A stretch of 64,000 nucleotides of DNA, from NCBI GenBank assembly GCA_907165275.2, contig OU015652.1, positions 12,415,001 to 12,479,000 of the forward strand, read 5' to 3'. The notes under the pieces were generated by a model. The model saw only the letters and a program-made list of their open reading frames with translations. It was not told where the DNA came from and searched no databases. Shown one piece after another: positions 1 to 11,900 of this stretch. A program made the position numbers and the translations under genes. Source of the DNA: Zygaena filipendulae. Its lineage: Eukaryota > Arthropoda > Insecta > Lepidoptera > Zygaenidae. Each line of letters starts with the position of its first letter. Position 1 is the stretch's first letter.

Positions 1-1012
1 ATCAAGGAATCTACAACACCAGTTAGACAATCTCTTTAATGAAAATTGACAATTGTTTTTATTAATTATTATTGAAATTCGAATTTCCAATACTACTTGG
101 TTGGCCGGCCGGTTTCTTTATTTGTTTGGTGGAATGTGCCAATCTCCAGAAATACTGGTTCGAATTTAATAATTATTTATGTGTTGGATAGTTCATTTAT
201 CAAAGAAGGCTATAAGGCTATAAAACATCACCCCACGATTCTAAGGAGCAGAAATGAAAAATGTTGCAAAAAAAACAGGAAAAATTATCCCTTTTGTGAG
301 CTTCCGTTGCGTACGCTGCGTAAACGCGAAACTCATGTAGTAATGGAATATAATTTTCAATCCTCCGGCCGGAAAGCGTCAACTTTCAGCCCGCTGCGCT
401 AAACGAAGTTGTCGCCAAAAGTAGCATACACACCTTGGCCCTGCCTTGGCCAGTAAATAAGAAAGCCTCACATTACATGTAATTGTGATCCGAGGCGATA
501 CTAATAACATTAGTAGGATTTTTCCTCAAATTAACGCGGGTGAAACCGCGAGGCGCAGCTATTTATTATATTTATAGACAAGCAACTTTCGCTGATTGTG
601 TAGTTTCAGTTCATTATTGCCTATTGTTCATTTTTTCCCGTTTATTTACAATATTCTTTACTATTTAAATATCCATCCAGTCTATCTTCTTGACATTTAT
701 GTATTACTTTAATTTTTTTGACTATTACGATAAAAACCGATAAGTTATAATTATGAATAATTTTAATTGATTTGTAAGTATGTATAGAATTTGTGCCTAG
801 AGCTCATGAAAATTAAATTATAATAAATTTTTACTATTCTACTTTACACGTTTTTTTTTTAAATATTGTATTTATTTTGTTTTATTTAAGGATGCATCCA
901 CATCTGATAAAGGCGTCGTGAATGCGCCGCTGTGTTCCTCAACTGTATTTATTTGTGTCTATGTGTATTTTATAGAGCCTTGCAGCAGAAGCGCACTTAA
1001 ACGATTATTACA
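1..1012. other. Intergenic, no gene seen
   Basis: AT-rich sequence without a coding pattern. It contains a short reverse-oriented fragment of the CCCGCGGG-core repeat around 533-567 (GCGGGTGAAACCGCGAGG followed by CAGCTA). Confidence 0.5.
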
Positions 1013-1507
1013 CCTTACAATTTGACAGACACCAATCTAGGAAATCGTAAGGTGTAATCGATGTTAGAACAGTTAAGGGTCCAATTTAGTGAGATTGGAG
1101 GATCCCAATCTACTCCTCCCCAAATTGGTTACGATGTAGGGCAGAGTAATCCCGTCGGATCCAATTTAGGATCGGTGAGTGAGAGAGAGAGAGCGAATGA
1201 TCACACTACATTAAAATGTACCCTAGAGCAGTGTTGAGCATTAATCAATTAAAAAAGTAATCGCAATTAATCATAATTAAATTAGTGACAATTAAACTTA
1301 GTGGCGTTTTGCAATTAAATTATTTGAATTAATGTAAGTTAATCTTTACTCTAGATTGGTTCCGACACGATTACACTGCCCTAGATCGTAACCAATTTAG
1401 GGAGAAGTCGATTGGTACGCTCCAATTTCACTAAATTGGGATCTAACTGTTTTAAACTTCGATTAAACCTTCCGATTTCCTAAATTGGTGTCGGACAAAT
1501 TGTAAAG
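1013..1507. mobile_element. MITE-like element with about 90-bp terminal inverted repeats
   Basis: The left arm (about 1013-1110, starting CCTTACAATTTG) is the imperfect reverse complement of the right arm (about 1418-1507, ending CAAATTGTAAAG). Both arms contain CCAATTTAGTGA-type blocks. The interior has no coding capacity and includes a GAGAGAGA tract near 1183. This fits a non-autonomous DNA transposon; the family is not identified. Confidence 0.7.
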
Positions 1508-1797
1508 TTCTTGAAATATTCTAAAAGTCTTCCACCAAATCACCAACGACATTAAATTTCGCCAGATCTGGTGAAAAGTGACAACACTGCCGAATTGGCA
1601 GTCCAATTTAGTGTAGTGTAATCACTCGCTTCCGATTTAACGCCGTAGATTGGTGCCTTGAAATTGCAAAATGTAATAAGCGCTAGGTAATAATAATGAT
1701 AAATCGTTTGTCGGCCGAATCAGCATCAAAAGTAACTCATTCAAAGTAACCACAATCAGAGAACCGATAGAGACGTTAACTCAGTTTAGTATGAAAA

Positions 1798-2004
1798 CTA
1801 GTGTCGCCGGGTGATTTGTTGAATACTACTATTCATCACCTACAAAAACATTAACGTAACAAAATGTAATAAAACTCCATTTGATTGTTTTTAATGTAGT
1901 CATCAATTTCAAAATTCATTTTGGAAAATATACTTAGGATGCCAGCAAAGTTTGAGCATTTGCTCTAACTTAACTTGCTTTGCAACCCTGGCGCACGGCT
2001 CTCT
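1798..2004 (+). repeat. Dispersed repeat, copy 1
   Basis: It shares ordered blocks with 40978-41098: a GTGTCRCNGGGTGATT-type start, then ATTCATCAC, then GCTCTAACTT, then CTTTGCAAC followed by GGCGC/GCGCG. The second copy lies in THOC6 intron 1. Family unknown. Confidence 0.5.
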
Positions 2005-2508
2005 AATAGGTACTTATCGTCTTTTCTCTGACAATAATTTACGCACCAAAATGTTTCAGTGAGTCAAAATTTCTTATCTACGTATTTACATAAATTACGC
2101 ATTTTGTCCAGCCGGAATAACGTCGTAAACGTCGCTTATCCAACTCCGATAAATTCGTTCGTTTGAGTTGTTCGCGCGCTTGTATTTATATGTTGTTTTC
2201 TTCCTTTCGTGGCGCTACTGTCTACGCAAAAACATGAAGTCAAGTCATACATGCGTGTCTTACACAGGTGTCTTAATCTGTCTTATTGTTAGTTAGTTAT
2301 CCGGTTACCGCTTACGTTGATGTTATCCAACTTTTAATATATTTACTGTTTAACAACATTTAAAAATTATCAAAAAAAAACAACATTTAAATTTCATTTG
2401 ATTTCTTATCGCACCAAAATACCTATTGAAGTTGATAAATGATAGTGCATCTTACCTACATAGTGCTGTGATAAAATAATAGGAATAACTTGCAAACATT
2501 AGTATAAA

Positions 2509-5500
2509 ATGGCTCTATCCAAACCAATTATGAATCTGATATCGTCTTATTTACAAAACCTGTATTTACATCCTATTAAAACGAAAGCTATAACAGGGTA
2601 AGTATTTAATAAAAAAAAATATTTTGTTTAACCATAAATGACATTAGATTGAGGTTATACTTAAAGTTATGAATGAACTTTGAATATTACGTCAAAGAAC
2701 AAGGTCAATGCATTTTAACTCCTATTACCAGTTACTTGTAGAGAGTATTATTTTCTTTGCTACGTATTCACATAACAGTTGGTTTATCGAGGGATACAAT
2801 ACAATGACAAATCTATGTAAAGGTCATTCACTTTTTTATTTTAGGTGTTTTCTGCTACCTACCTATTTTTTTCTATTATCTGTCAAGGCTTTTGAATAAG
2901 TCGCTCATTTAATTTTAACCGTACACCACGTACACAATAAAACAATCTATGAAACAATAAAAAATTAGGACGCTATTAATTTTATTAACTATTTTTATAA
3001 TCCGTCTCTATGACACGTTGAGTTACCCTATACATTTTCCCTTCTTATCTGGTTTGGAAAGAATGAATGATTATTATGTCAATCGATAATAAGGCGTATT
3101 ATATAACTAATAATATTTTAAATATTAACGATTTGCCTTTTTCCAGAAATCACAACTAATATCGTACCGTATTTACTAGCTGAAAGCAGTGCTTTTTATG
3201 GGCTCGCGAAGTTTTATACCTAGTAATAATTTTTAAGTCGTAAGAATTATTATTTAAAGAAGCTCATATTAGCAGTATTTTTTTTTTAATCTTAAAAATA
3301 TAGGTAGGTATACCTACCTACCTACTAGGTAGAAAACTTCGCGAACCCTTATAAAGCACCGCTTTTAGCTAGTTTAATTTTTTTAAATGTTTTCATCAAG
3401 TTATTTAAGTAGGTACCTACCCAACTTCCTAAACCTATTGTATTTTTCGCGTTTAGATAACATTTCTTCATGCTTCATCATCATCATCATCATCATATCA
3501 GCCAAAAGACGTCCACTGACTCCACTGCCGGACATAACCTAGGCTCTTATACTTGCCTAATATTCAATTAAAATCATGTTATACCTCATGAAAAATTATT
3601 TTACGCCATAAACAAGTAAACACAACAGTCAACACAGATATTCAATTATACAATTTTATATAGCTGTTCCCCGCAGTTTTACCCAAGGTAAATTTTGAGT
3701 CCCCGCGGGAATTCGGTGTTACAGTTATCCTGTGTTACTCAGGGATAGTGTAGAATTTTTGAAATCGGTCCAGTAGGTTTTGATTTAAATCGTAACAAAC
3801 AAACAAAAATATAAATTCTTTTCAGTTACAGAACAGATATCAAAAAATGACAGAGGCACAATGGCTACCTACCTACTCCATTAGATGCATCCGAAAAAAT
3901 ATAATTAAATACTGATCATTTATATTATTATGTGCTTCCAAAAAAAAACCGGCGTGTATTTTTTAACTAATTGTAAACAACATACTGTTTATATCGATAT
4001 TATTATTTATTTATAGAACTTTATATCCTACAAAAGGCGGATATTCTTTAGTTTTCGAAAAGATGGCGTCAGTAGTAACGGTTTAGTTGATTTTACACGT
4101 CATGTCTTAATAGTTTTATAATTACGACAGATGGCATTATAAGTAGGTACAATAATAATACGTGTATGAAATAAATCTTTATGATAGAATAAATAAATAG
4201 ATTTACAATATCTTGATGATGATTGCTATGTCCTTAGCCCAAATCTGAAAGTGTGATAGTTTGTCAGTAAAGTTCACCACAAAAATGCATAGATTGTGTC
4301 TCGCTTCGCTCGTCCTGATCATGCACCAATTAAACTAGATTAATTGGTCCATGATCCTGATAAAACGTATTGGTTTTTCAGCTGTGTGGTGGGAACAGCA
4401 GCTAGCGTGGTATCTCAGCTCGTCGCTGGCGATTCTCTAAGACTCGACCCCGTTTTGGCTTTCGGTACATATGGGTAAGATAAATAGGTAATATAAGGAA
4501 TAGAGAATTGATCGGGATATCTATCCTAAGAACGGGTTATTATTTTCCTTATGCACCCCATAGTTGTCTGGAAGAAATCGCTCTGAGTGATAAGACCGCC
4601 GATTGTGACACTGTAGTAAAACTGTTTTATTTTGTTTTTAAGTGGTATTCCATGAAAAGTTTATTGTTATTATTAGGTATTGTGCTAAACCGCAGCGCTC
4701 CTTCATCTTAAACCTCTTTTTATTAACCCTTTCACCGCCATCCCCGTAATATCACGATCTACAAAAGACGTGACGTGCTCCTGGGGCTAGAAACGTAACG
4801 TTACTACAAACGTTTATATTTTATTTGGACGCAGATAAGCAATAACATGTTAACCCACAAAATTAAGTTACCTATTCAGAACGATTTATTGAGAGTTAGG
4901 GAACGTTTTTTAACTATGTGTTTACCTTGTTACATTGTTTAAATATGTAACTAAATATTGAACATAAAAAATGTTGACAGAAAACGGCGCTATACTTTTA
5001 AAACACGATTTACTCAAAATTTCTCCAGTGTGGGTTAACACACTATTGCTTATCTATGTCCATTTAGGTATTTATTTATTCTTCTTGCACAAAAAAGTAC
5101 AAATGGCGAACTTAATGCCTTGCAGTCCCACTGAACTGATTTATATATTTATATAGCTGTTCCCCGCGGTTTCTCCCGTGGAAATGTCGGAGATCCCGCA
5201 GGAATTCTAGGATGCAGTTTCCTATGTCCTTTTCTGTAGGTACTCCTGACAGTGTGTATGCGAATATGAAGTCATGAGACTTCACCGACGTTAATTTCGG
5301 AGTTCCTGCGGGAATTCCGGGATAAAAAGTATCCTATGTCCGTCTCCTGGTTCTAAGCTACCTCCCCACCAATTATTTATTATTACCCAAAAAAACGACT
5401 GTTTTATTCAATCCTCAAAAAGTTGAAAGTGCGGAGAAGAGGTAACTACCGACCGACCTAGTGTACCTAATAATAAAATTGTTATTTCAGATTATTATTC

Positions 5501-6384
5501 AGCGGACCCATCACTCATTTCTTCTACGAGTTCGTGGAGACAATATTTCCCGAGGATGTGGTAGCGTTTCCGCTGGCGAAGAAATTATTGTTCGAAAGGA
5601 TAGTGTTCCTACCATTCATGCAAGCGTTCTCTCTGTACACGCTGGCGCGCCTCGAGGGTAAAAACCACAAGGCGGCGTTGAAGCAGCTATTCGCACTGTA
5701 CATGACCGTTCTAGAAGCGAACTGGAAATGGTTGACGCTTTTCCAAGTTATAAATCTGGCGTTTGTGCCACCGATGGTGAGAATTCTTCATTCAATACCT
5801 TACTATTGCTTCCGCGTTAATTTCTGAGTTCCCGCGGGAAATTCGTGATAAAAGGTACCCTTACCCTATGTCCTTTTCTGTACCTCTGACAACGTAGGTA
5901 GATGCAAAATTTGATATGGTCGGTTGGATAGTTATGGCGTGAAAGCGTAACAAAAACTAACATTCGCATTGGCAGTTGCCCGCAGTAAACCTGCGTCAAA
6001 TTCCGCTTTCTCTCGGGTACCTACTCACTTGATAGTTGATACACTACCTCAGTTTGATACAGCGGTGACTTATAAGCTGTTTTCCGCGGTTTCGGGATTC
6101 CTTCGGGAACTCTATGTAGGTATGTAGAATCATAAAATGCAGCTATAAAGAAGAGTAGCAAAACCTGTTCAGTAGGTGTTTAGATCATGATTACCTATTT
6201 AGGCACCTACCACTTCTTGTTATGTGCGTATATCAAATTTGTATTTAACTTTTGAGGTCTCATTTGTGAAAGATGTTCGTTGTCATTTTAGTTGCGAGTC
6301 CTGTTCATGAATATTGTGGGTTTCGGCTGGGCGGTATTCTTGGCCAACAAAAGGCGGCAAATCAACCAGAAGAAAGGGAACTAA
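2509..6384 (+). CDS. PXMP2: PXMP2-like peroxisomal membrane protein (Mpv17/PMP22 family)
   Basis: Exons are 2509-2597, 4382-4474, 5491-5776 and 6292-6384, with GT-AG introns and consistent phase. The sum is 561 nt, giving 186 aa plus TAA; human PXMP2 is about 195 aa. The start ATG lies in AAAATGG, a good context. Visible family features are an N-terminal helix with YLHPIKTKAITG, then FSGPITHFFYEF at the third exon start, and a C-terminal ANWKWLTLFQ/INLAFVPP block, the Mpv17/PMP22 signature region. The last exon gives LRVLFMNIVGFGWAVFLA and a basic tail. Known PXMP2 is a pore-forming integral membrane protein of peroxisomes; mitochondrial Mpv17 paralogues are the alternative, but the GP-(I/L)-(T/S)-HFFY block and the RVLF end favour PXMP2. 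Introns 2 and 3 contain CCCGCGGG-core repeats. It is tail to tail with Srrm234. Confidence 0.9.
3476..3555 (+). repeat. CATCAT tract with common lepidopteran repeat edge
   Basis: A (CAT)n run is followed by AGACGTCCACTGAC and CCGGACATAACCTAGGC, a pattern that recurs widely in lepidopteran interspersed repeats. It lies in PXMP2 intron 1. Confidence 0.5.
3658..3812 (+). repeat. CCCGCGGG-core interspersed repeat
   Basis: TAGCTGTTCCCCGCAG start, CCCCGCGGGAATTC core, GAAATCGGTCCAGTAG block and a CGTAACAAACAAACAAA tail. It is a diverged copy inside PXMP2 intron 1. Confidence 0.7.
4726..4812. repeat. Dispersed repeat, copy of 12246-12345
   Basis: CCTTTCACCGCCATCCCCGT, then AAAGACGTG, GTGCTCCTGG-type and GCTAGAAACGTAA blocks occur in the same order at 12246-12345. 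Family unknown. Confidence 0.55.
4826..5062 (+). mobile_element. MITE, copy 1 of a 240-bp family
   Basis: The ends form imperfect inverted repeats: TGGACGCAGATAAGCAATA at left and TATTGCTTATCTATGTCCA at right. The interior is AT-rich and non-coding. A second copy in opposite orientation is at 25503-25743, similar over its whole length. It sits in PXMP2 intron 2. Confidence 0.75.
5145..5362 (+). repeat. CCCGCGGG-core repeat, two partial units
   Basis: A unit starting TAGCTGTTCCCCGCGG at about 5151 is followed by a second GTTAATTTCGGAGTTCC unit at about 5290 that runs into GGGATAAAAAGTATCCTATG. It lies in PXMP2 intron 2. Confidence 0.65.
5811..5971 (+). repeat. CCCGCGGG-core repeat
   Basis: CGCGTTAATTTC, GTTCCCGCGGGAAATTC, CCTATGTCCTTTTCTGTACC and GTGAAAGCGTAACAAA blocks appear in the usual order. 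It lies immediately after PXMP2 exon 3. Confidence 0.7.
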
Positions 6385-6628
6385 TCCTCACAATTTACCT
6401 ACACAGGTACAGCATGTTGTATTGATCTAAGTGACAGATATATACTTACCTACTGGGTGGTGGACTACAGGGAACTTATTAATTAAAATAATATAATCGG
6501 AGAGTTGTCATGTTTTGAAGCGTAATTAAGTTTATATATATGGGACCAAAACATTGTTCATCTTATACTTTTTGTAAAATATGTGCCTTATAACCTATAG
6601 GTACCTATAATGTAAAATTTTGTATTTT

Positions 6629-6634
6629 AATAAA
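6629..6634 (+). promoter_or_regulatory. Likely poly(A) signal of PXMP2
   Basis: AATAAA lies 245 bases after the PXMP2 stop, in an AT-rich 3' region. Confidence 0.45.
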
Positions 6635-8511
6635 TATTTATTTATAAACATTCCATTTTTAATAGCAATTATAAAAGGAAGGATTTTTTTATCGTGAATT
6701 TTTGGAAATTAAAAAACCTACTCAAACCAACAACCAACTCGAGAAACCTATTGTATATCGATAAAGTTCCAAAACTAAATCTGCGTAGGTCAGTTGCCTT
6801 CCCAGATGATTCCAGCTGCAGCTGCACTGCAGCTTCGTCGAAAATCGAAATTATTATCTTTATTGGGGAGCGGGTTAAAGCAAGTGGGCAAGCAAGAAAT
6901 TAAACATATTTGAAATCCTTGTAATTAATTACCTTTAATAAACAACAGCGATATTCTGATCCAATAATAAACTAATTGTAGGTTCATCTAAATTTATGTG
7001 TTGTTACTTGCGAAATAACTTTAATCACTTCTCTTGTACCTACTTACCTAATAATATTTTAATTTACACATTTTTTGTAGGTATAAAGGATCGAGTTTAT
7101 TTAAATTATTCATTTATCTACCTTAGATATAGTTTATTTTTTGAGTATTATTGTATTTCTTTAATATCTTTCGTCACATCATTTATTGCTTAGTTGTAAA
7201 TAAATGTTTTATGAATCAATTTGAAGTGTATCTAAAGTTTTCTAGTTATTATTGACAAGTTTTCAATTCTACACTAATAAATGAATATAATTACTAGCTA
7301 TTGCCCCTGAGTCTGCGTATGTAGATATAGGTACCATTTACCAAGGTATGTAGCTAAGCTCACAAAATATTGTTAGGGCCTAGGAACCCCACCCTCATTT
7401 TACGTTTTACATTACACCTAAATTTCGTCCATTGAAACGACTTCACGCAGTGTAGGTACCTACTTATGAAATCGAAATTACAATTGAGACAGAAATGGTG
7501 ATTGAGTTCCTGAAAATACTGTAGATATTAGATTACGTATTTACATATTGCTAAGGGATGGCTAAGGAAATCTATTGTTTTCCATTAGGTACGACTCAAA
7601 AACAGACACGCAGGCGCAACTAAATAATAAACAATAATCGTCTTCTTAGATAGGTACGATACTCAAATAAACTTATCTACCTAAAATTCTACTAGAAAAT
7701 GTCCGTTGTAAATCTATAGCTATATCAATAAATATATTGCACTTTACTCTTGTAAAGTAGGTATAAGACTAGAGTATTATTTGGTACGTTACGGACTTAT
7801 GTTATAAAATAAATTAAAAAAACCAAAATAATATTAGCAACAAATAAATTAATAACATGTAAAAAATAAAATTATTACGGAATGACTAAAAAATAATCAC
7901 AATAACTTCACCATCTTATTGATAGACTAGATAACAATTAATGTAGATATAATAAAGTAGATACCTACTAAAAGTTCTTAAATATTTTACGTAAATAGCA
8001 ACTCGAATGAACATCATTTTTAACCGACTTCCAAAAAGGAGGAGGTTATGCATTCGATTGTATGTATGTTTTTTTATCATAACAAGGTTGCCCCATAATC
8101 GTTGTGTAAAAAATTTCAAGATGGCGTATCTCGACATGACTAGATGCGAAGTATTTGATAAAATAATTATTATCTTTATTGCTTTTGTCGATTAAAAGCT
8201 TTAACAAAAACATTAGGGAAAAGAGGGTTAAGCCTATTAGCTGCGCTAAGCGAGAGCAACTTGTGGAGCGATTAATTCAAAATTTTAAAGTTTATAACTT
8301 AAGGAGTTTGACTAGAACTCTAGATCGACTAGACAGGTTTAATGAACAAATACCTATGTTAACAAATCAATTACTTATAACTATAAATACTTACTCATTT
8401 CAATATGTACAAAGCTTTATATTATATCATTTGCTGATTGTAATTATGTTGCGATATTTGATCCGCCATTTTTAATCAGATCAGACGCGTCAGTTTTTTA
8501 ACCTGTTGTAA
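6635..8511. other. Intergenic, between two convergent genes
   Basis: AT-rich with many TAGGTACCTA-type short palindromes. It contains the repeat edge at 8025-8075 and otherwise no supported gene. The short open frames here (for example 8179-8475) have no recognisable domain and AT-driven composition. Confidence 0.5.
8025..8075 (+). repeat. Solitary GACTTCCAAAAAGGAGGAGG repeat edge
   Basis: AACCGACTTCCAAAAAGGAG followed by GATTGTATGTATGTTTTT is the inverse of the edge at 27335-27392, which ends a tandem-repeat element. This type of end is very common in Lepidoptera. Confidence 0.6.
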
Positions 8512-8658
8512 GACCTTATTTCCACTAAGCGGCTGGCTCGTATTTATTCACGAGTCGCGGCCGCGTCAATGGAAATTGGTATATAATATGACTATCTGAG
8601 TAAATAGGGATCGCGCGCGGCCAGCCGCCCGCGTCTAGCCGCTTAGTGGAATAAGGTC
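8512..8658. mobile_element. Short palindromic MITE
   Basis: GACCTTATTTCCACTAAGCG at left matches, as reverse complement, CGCTTAGTGGAATAAGGTC at right. The interior is GC-rich. It lies just downstream of the eMIC stop of Srrm234, probably in or next to its 3' UTR. Its TTTATT at 8543-8548 reads AATAAA on the minus strand. Confidence 0.7.
8543..8548 (-). promoter_or_regulatory. Candidate poly(A) signal of Srrm234 eMIC isoform
   Basis: AATAAA on the minus strand, about 240 bases past the eMIC-form stop codon and inside the palindromic element at 8512-8658. Other AATAAA matches exist further on (for example near 8173), so this is only a candidate. Confidence 0.3.
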
Positions 8659-8789
8659 CTTAGTCTACGAGTATGTAAAATTCTCCGTCTACCGGTAAAA
8701 CTTTTTTCAATTTTTTATACAGATCTACATAATGTAAAACCTGTTTTTGGTGTTGCCATACGACTACAAGTGTCAGATTTCGTTTAGAC

Positions 8790-8913
8790 TCATTCTTGTT
8801 CCGGTCTCGGTGAATTGGACCAGCTGCGTTGCGAAGACCTGCTGCTGTAGAAGCTGCCCGACGACGGTGACGATGGCGTAGGCCGCCGATACGGTATAGG
8901 ACGCTTGCGGGCA
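8790..8913 (-). other. Srrm234: Srrm234 last exon: eMIC core ARKRPIPY
   Basis: The acceptor CAG is followed by T completing an AGT serine, then ARKRPIPYRRPTPSS and a Ser-rich tail ending PRPEQE and TGA. This is the most conserved block of vertebrate SRRM4/SRRM3 eMIC domains (SARKRPIPYYRPSPSS as I recall it). The 4.07-kb intron before it (8914-12979) hosts a MITE at 10208-10423 and CCCGCGGG-core repeats at 12462-12897. Confidence 0.88.
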
Positions 8914-11900
8914 CTGTTAGTGTTAGTCATTAGTTGTTAGTAATAAGTGACAGAAATTATTAGTCATATTAGTGTCGTATTACTGAATCAAGGAGGAATC
9001 TATGAGGAAAGGCAGAGTATAACTATCATTTATATATTTTTTTATATACCTATAATTTTTGGAAATTGAAATGGCATTGTTCTTACCTTTTAGTTCATGC
9101 AATAAACATCTTTACTCTTTATACAAAAGGTGTGAGCACTTGTGAAAAACATCAAACGAAATGGTGTGGAACAACTACTGTAGCGTCTCTACCATGCAGC
9201 TATGTATGTAGAAAAATAAAACAAAATAAAATCGGTATACACAATACTTTTTAATGCTCAAACAAAAATGTATACTTAGAATAAACGGCAAAAACACTTT
9301 TTTAAAGTAAAAATAGTCTTTTAACATAGGTAGCAAGTCTACATTGGCGTCCATCACTCTGGGTAACAATTAACATCATTTATCTTCTTCTATATTTGTA
9401 TTTGTTTGTCGAGTAACACGTGTCTATAATGGGTGCGCTACGAAGGAAAAAAAATATTATTGCGAATTTATTTATTCACTTCCGTTGGATCGTCAGGGCA
9501 AATTTCAATACTTAAATATTTTCTCGCACTTACATAAGTTTGAAATAATGTAAAGTTATTTTCCTGCATAGATTTTGGCGTTTGCAATACCGGAAAAAAT
9601 TTATTATTTTTGCAAAAATGTATTATGATAAAAAAAAACAGTCATAGTGGAAGAAAATATCTTAATATTATAATTAAAATACTTAACTCTGTCCCCAAAC
9701 TAACCCATAAAATAATAGCACACTTCTTCATTTATTGTTCCAAGTTCATAGTGGATAGTTGTACTGGATGAATGTCAGTCAAAAAGGGGTAGGTACCAAT
9801 TCACACATAGCATGTAAAGGCATGTAATTTATAAATTGCTATGGACTAGAAATGATGAGAGAGTAAAGCTGAAAGTGTATTAAAAAAAATTCAAAAACTT
9901 AGACATTTCTCTAAAGCTTAGGCAAGAGCAAAATTTGTTCACTCACGCAAAGTTCGACATATCGATGCCCTATCGGCCTACCACCCCTTTCTGGCTTAAT
10001 TGTATCAAAATTTTATAGCAGGGAAACACTATGTTAAGTTAAACAAAGGTCGTACTTAAATTCGTAGTTATTAACATTGAACTTATAAAAAAAAACTTTA
10101 AAAAACCACAAAAAAAAAAAACTGAAAAAACCCAAATCAAATACGCGGGTCGAATACTGAATAAGTCGTTCAATAAGTCCATCGTTTAACATGATATCCA
10201 CGGGGCTATTATGTAACTTTTGTTTCTATCATTTTTCGGTTGCTATCAAAAACATGGCGGTTTTGCGATAACAATATGCACGTTTTGACACCTACAATAT
10301 CTAGCAATCAACCAAAATAAACATACTTCAAAAGTAGAAGCTGTCTAAACATGATTAATTAATCGCAAAATCGCAATTTTTCCGAATGCAACCGAAAAAT
10401 TATTAAAACAAAAGTTACATAATAAACTCTTGCTATACAGGAGGAAACAAGGAAATACCAGACTGATTTCGTTTATTTCATATTCGTATTTCGTAGATAC
10501 AAAAAATCAGTGCTGCAGCCTGCAGCTATTTCACTCGAGCTCAATCGGAAGGTTAGGCGACAGCAATACGTCATAAATTATGTTAAAATCTTTTAAAAAC
10601 TTATTTTCCAAATATCTTCCAGCTCGCGTTTCCTTGTATAATTGTTTTAAATAGTAATGAAAAAAAAGGAACAGCATCAAAATTATGTAAACAGTTTTGA
10701 CAGTCGTCGTTGGATTTTGTTTTTTTGTTTGTTTGTATACTTTATTGAACATAAACAAATTTTTTACAAATACCTAAAACTAAAATAAGCAGGTAATTTA
10801 TGCTCAAAGGCGGACTTACCCGTGAGGGGATTTCTTTCAGTCAACCTTTGAAAAATCGAAGGGATTTTATTTATGCCATTACAGTAAAATTCACCGACTG
10901 TCAAATATGTCAAAGTGTGTACATGTATTTCTGATGCTGATTGATTGTACCTGCATAGGTTGAAGATAGACGTGTAAACTGTAAATTAATAGCACACCCT
11001 TGTTAGTAGACGGTATAAGAGTAAATCAACGCTTTTTCGACCAATGTTAGACTTGTACGCACACACGCACACTCACACATCAAAATATCGAGCTATATAC
11101 AAAATTAGTAAGTACCTACCTAACGTAATTTTATAACGTTTGCGGTTAGGAAATTTGAAAATACAATAAAGCGAGGGTCCAAATCCAAACAGGTATCTAT
11201 TATAAACTTTTTGGTTACTCTCTCAGAAAAAGAACTGCTAACAATAATTAAAAAGAATACTCGCCCTCGTATATTTCAAACAATTTGATAAGCGTTTCGT
11301 TTGTATTTCCCAATTTCAATAACAGCAACAACAGTATTTTCGACGAACAGAGAAATATTTACAACAAAATGAAAAAATTATAAAACTAACATTCAATAAC
11401 TCGCTATATAGCTATATTAGGAAAAAATATTCTTACAGTATCATTGGGTAAAAAAGTTCTACGTTACAAGTTTAGTTAAAATAAACACAGACACACAATC
11501 ACTGCACTAATCGCTCGAGCTACTCGTGTCTTCGGAACTCGTGCTATACTTTCGTTTTCTATAAATAAAAAGAGAAACCAATATACATAAATAGGTACAT
11601 AATATAGCAGGAAACAAAACGGCAAACTAAATGCTTCATCATGGAATTGTGCACAAATATATTAATACCTACTCACTGAATTTAACAGTGTTCAAAAGAT
11701 ACTATCGTTGGTACCTTAGCTTGGCACTTGACTTTTTATAAGCTTTTATTTAACTTGCAATTTATTTGACTATGTTTGTACGGGTGGAATCTTGCAACTC
11801 AATTTGGAAGCAGATAGATATCTTTAACCGATTGAGTTGAAATTTTATATACACGTTTAGTTTGGATGACAATGCATGGTTTATTATTTTTAGCGCATGT

